A DNA stretch of 6,077 bases from Lachnospiraceae bacterium UBA4380. Lineage in GTDB: Bacteria > Bacillota > Clostridia > Lachnospirales > Lachnospiraceae. The position numbers and the translations under genes are program-made. Shown here one piece after another: positions 5,047 to 6,077 of this stretch (its first letter is position 1; every line of letters begins with the position of its first letter). The notes below the pieces were generated by a model, which had not been told where the DNA came from, ran no database searches, and saw nothing but the letters and a program-made list of their open reading frames with translations. The stretch is taken from contig DGRU01000066.1 of NCBI GenBank assembly GCA_002390025.1, positions 2,350 through 8,426 of the forward strand, written 5' to 3'.

Positions 5047-6077
5047 TCAGGCACCTCCCTTTGTTCTCTCAAGGACAATTTTGGAATCACCGCCGAGCTT
5101 GGTGATCTTCTCCATCGGAATGCCCAGTTCTCTGTTGATGATCTCCATGGTACGGGGCGAGCAGAATCCGGCCTGGCATCTGCCCATGCCCGCCCTGGTC
5201 CTGCGCTTGACGCCGTCGAGGGAACGGGCGCCCAGAGGTCTGTGGATGGCGTCGATGATCTCGCCCTCCGTGACCATTTCGCAGCGGCAGATGATCCTGC
5301 CGTAGGCGGGCTCTTTTTTGATCAGTTCATTTCTCTCTTCGATGGAGAGATCGGAGGGATTGAGGATACCCTTGCGGGTTCCGATCCAGTCTTCTTTTTC
5401 CTCGAGGCCCATCTTCTCTTTCAGCATCTGAGCGACGTACTCGCCGATGGCGGGGCTGGAGGAAAGGCCGGGGGACTCGATGCCGGCACAGTCGATGAAG
5501 TGAGGGGCATCCTCAACTTCGCCGATAATGAACTCGTGGTGGTCTTCGTGTGCGCGCAGCCCCGCAAAGGACGTGATGACCTGGCGGATGGGAAGATTGC
5601 GGACATGCTCGCCGGCTTTTGTGATCAGATCATTGATACCTTCCGCTGTGGTATTGATGCCTTCGCGGTTTTCGATATCAATGGCTGTCGGACCCACGAT
5701 CAGGTTGCCGTGGACAGTCGGGGAGACCAGAACGCCTTTGCCGAACTTTGTGGGCTGGGGGAAGATCGTGTGGCTGACATGACCGCCGGCTGTCTTGTCC
5801 AGCAGGCAGTAATCGCCGCGCCTGGGAGTGATATTGATCTTCTTTTCAGAGACCATGTTGTGGAAGACGTCTGCGTAGACGCCCGCCGCGTTGATGACAT
5901 ATTTTGCCTTGTATTCGCCGTTGTTGGTGCGGATCTTCCAGATGGGCTGACCGCATTTTTCGCAGGTCGCAGGAGTCAGTTTTTCTACCTCTGTGTTGAA
6001 GAAGAAGTCAACTCCGTTCACATTCGCGTTCTCAGCCATGGCGATATTGAGCATGAAGGGGCAGATGATCCCGCTGG
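5047..6077 (-). CDS. GlpA-like FAD-dependent dehydrogenase with C-terminal BFD-type [2Fe-2S] domain (5' end outside window)
   Basis: The reading frame stays open to the window edge; seven codons before the Met at 6054 read SGIICPF, which fits the GlpA/DAO family, so the N-terminal FAD-binding GxGxxG lies beyond the window. Numbering from that Met, visible motifs are INAAGVYAD (54-62), the substrate-domain stretch GLRAHEDHHEFIIG (165-178) and AGIESPGLSSSPAIGEYVA (190-208). A C-terminal BFD-like domain has cysteines at 256, 258, 293 and 298 (C-x-C-x34-C-x4-C), expected to hold a [2Fe-2S] cluster. This architecture matches anaerobic glycerol-3-phosphate dehydrogenase subunit A and close relatives such as 2-hydroxyglutarate dehydrogenase-like enzymes. 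It should oxidise a hydroxy-substrate and pass electrons to the next gene product, starting 2 nt after its TGA. A CxxC at 31-34 is unusual. Family secure; substrate not determined. Confidence 0.92.
   Translation of the reverse strand, partial: SGIICPFMLNIAMAENANVNGVDFFFNTEVEKLTPATCEKCGQPIWKIRTNNGEYKAKYVINAAGVYADVFHNMVSEKKINITPRRGDYCLLDKTAGGHVSHTIFPQPTKFGKGVLVSPTVHGNLIVGPTAIDIENREGINTTAEGINDLITKAGEHVRNLPIRQVITSFAGLRAHEDHHEFIIGEVEDAPHFIDCAGIESPGLSSSPAIGEYVAQMLKEKMGLEEKEDWIGTRKGILNPSDLSIEERNELIKKEPAYGRIICRCEMVTEGEIIDAIHRPLGARSLDGVKRRTRAGMGRCQAGFCSPRTMEIINRELGIPMEKITKLGGDSKIVLERTKGGA

Noticed and set aside
3758..5305. 515-codon plus-strand open frame opposite the FAD oxidoreductase
   Set aside because: It is a mirror of the minus-strand genes, caused by their GC-rich third positions. 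Its translation has no recognisable domain, and the minus-strand proteins are clear family members with good RBSs.

Overview
The window looks like chromosomal DNA of an anaerobic Gram-positive bacterium, most likely class Clostridia and possibly Lachnospiraceae. This rests on strong AGGAGG-type ribosome binding sites, a GlpA-like/FAD-oxidoreductase/DUF1667 gene trio typical of anaerobic Firmicutes, and an Ig-like surface protein with an acidic linker. The taxonomic call is inference from family knowledge. No rRNA, tRNA, transposase, phage gene or CRISPR array is visible.

Layout from left to right. A promoter (46-74) drives an RlmI-type PUA + SAM-dependent rRNA methyltransferase (118-1479, +), closed by a hairpin terminator (1490-1518). 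A convergent intergenic space follows, with a 13-bp imperfect tandem repeat (1525-1615). Next is a small PaaI-family hotdog thioesterase on the minus strand (1703-2146; its start is set by an internal RBS). It is divergent from a plus-strand gene for a membrane-anchored protein with a very acidic linker and a C-terminal DUF5011/Ig-like domain (2351-2932). That gene has a clear extended -10 promoter (2206-2235) and ends at a strong, probably bidirectional terminator (2997-3044).

The right half is a minus-strand redox cluster, read from right to left. First comes a GlpA-like FAD dehydrogenase with a C-terminal BFD-type [2Fe-2S] domain (5047-6077, N-terminus outside the window). Two bases later comes a 422-aa FAD/NAD(P) oxidoreductase (3776-5044). 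After a 181-nt gap comes a 121-aa DUF1667 protein with an N-terminal four-cysteine motif (3229-3594). Together they look like a three-component anaerobic dehydrogenase, analogous to GlpABC. Electrons would pass from the FAD site through Fe-S centres to the second flavoprotein. The substrate, glycerol-3-phosphate or another 2-hydroxy compound, cannot be fixed from this window.

I see no convincing wholly new system. The less ordinary signals are a set of unrelated degenerate short tandem repeats in the spaces behind gene ends (1-37, 1525-1615, 3047-3191, 3686-3755), a repeat-derived low-complexity insert inside the methyltransferase fold, and a CxxC motif inside the GlpA-like enzyme.
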